Of a DNA stretch of 64,000 nt, positions 63,065-64,000 are shown piece after piece. A program made the position numbers and the translations under genes. Under the pieces are notes generated by a model, which saw only the letters and a program-made list of their open reading frames with translations, was not told the origin of the DNA and ran no database searches. Position 1 is the stretch's first letter, and each line of letters opens with the position of its first letter. The DNA comes from Kingdonia uniflora (lineage: Eukaryota > Streptophyta > Magnoliopsida > Ranunculales > Circaeasteraceae), in contig JACGCM010000750.1 in the NCBI GenBank assembly GCA_014058105.1, positions 558,001-622,000 of the forward strand, read 5' to 3'.

Positions 63065-64000
63065 GGCAACGGTCTATTAAATCATAGAATTTTTATTTTA
63101 GCTAATTTATTTTCTTCTTTTTAGTTGTTAAGTTTGCCAATTTATTTATTTTATGTTTAGATCTCTGAGATTTTTTTCCGAATAAATTAGTCTCAAAATT
63201 TTCTTATAAGCAGTTTCGGAGATATTAATTTTGGAAGAAACATACTCTGTTTTCATCGAAAGATGTGTTCCTGAATGTTTTACTATTTTTGACCATCTAT
63301 ACTTCACAATTTAGGAATATTTTTGTGACATAAGTTCTAGATAATTCAAAACCCTTTCCGAATTTCTATAGATCATATTTTTCTGTTTTGCCGTTAGAGA
63401 GTTACAACCTTTTGAAACAACATTATAGAAAACTTTCTTCTTCAATGTTTTTCCTTTCTGAATTTTCTTTCCAAATTGGTATTATTTAATGCTCTTTCTC
63501 AACTGAGCTGAACGATATACGCATTTGAAAATCAGAACGTCATAGACTGTAATAAACTTGGAAATTGAATTTATATATTTTTTGTCGTAAGTTCACTAAT
63601 TATTAATATTTTCTCTTGTTTTGCAAGATAATCACAAAGTTGGTACTCAGAGATCGTGAGGAATTTATAGCATCCATTGACAAACTTCTCTCTAAATTCT
63701 TCTTGTACCCTCTAAGTGAAGGGGCATTTCCTTCTTTCGCCCCTTAAGTGAAGGGGCGGCCACAGCTTCACCGAGAATCACTTCCCGTAGGTTGGTCTTC
63801 TCTTAAAACTTGACATATAAAAGGGGTTCATCACCGCTCCGCTCCGGCATTAGGAAAGTAAGTCATGTGGACTGTTCAAATACACGTTGCTCTTAAATTA
63901 AAAAATTTGCTGTATTTGGATTGACATGTTATCGTGTTTCAATTTTTGCTCTATGCTTAACATAGTAAAGTTTTTTAACCGCTAGGGATCTTCCGCAGGA
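63065..64000 (+). mobile_element. 5' leader of a gypsy element truncated by the window end
   Basis: Noncoding leader sequence after the primer-binding site. No gag frame has started by 64000. A local repeat of CCCTAAGTGAAGGGGC-type words occurs at about 63710-63760. Confidence 0.6.

Overview
This is a stretch of plant nuclear DNA, most likely from an angiosperm with a large, AT-rich, transposon-laden genome. The grounds are GT-AG introns of up to 9 kb, a DExH-box RNA helicase of the plant DHX36-like type, fragments of plant genes (KIN-12 kinesin, DRP1 dynamin, Hsp70-interacting protein, IMP 5'-nucleotidase), and a plant mobile-element community (L1-type LINEs, Athila-type gypsy, copia, hAT, Mutator-like elements, a tRNA-derived SINE). 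I cannot name the species.

Left half (about 2.9-38.0 kb): one plus-strand protein-coding gene dominates. Eleven exons with canonical splice sites and an unbroken reading frame encode the C-terminal ~690 residues of a DEAH/DExH RNA helicase, from just after motif III to a C-terminal dsRNA-binding motif and stop at 37996. The N-terminal exons lie upstream of the window. About 2.1 kb of coding sequence is spread over 35 kb because five introns are filled with insertions: a SINE, hAT-type elements and a decayed hAT transposase, a nearly complete ~6 kb sense-strand L1 LINE, further LINE fragments, copia fragments, MITE-like elements, and a block holding fragments of two unrelated host genes (HIP and an IMP 5'-nucleotidase).

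Middle (about 38-53.5 kb): no intact gene. Three direct copies of a ~255-bp sequence (40.37, 47.46 and 51.24 kb) each lie upstream of intron-bearing but broken pieces of host genes: an unidentified gene fused to part of a KIN-12 motor, another unidentified gene, and a DRP1 dynamin stalk. This looks like serial transduplication by non-autonomous elements. Between copies 1 and 2 sits a 3,025-bp Mutator-like element (44311-47335) with ~130-bp inverted termini and a perfect 9-bp target duplication. Its interior is a minisatellite of short palindromes.

Right end (53.5-64 kb): a rearranged nest of Athila-like gypsy retrotransposons. A minus-strand pol region (integrase, RNase H, reverse transcriptase, remnant protease) is flanked by inverted copies of the element's 3' end. 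LTRs occur in both orientations, and two of them carry both a polypurine tract on one side and a tRNA-Asp-type primer-binding site on the other, as in tandem recombinant elements. The last one starts an element that runs off the window.

Only the helicase looks like a functional host gene. Everything else is mobile DNA, relics of it, or captured gene fragments. I saw no convincing tRNA or rRNA gene, CRISPR or prokaryotic feature.
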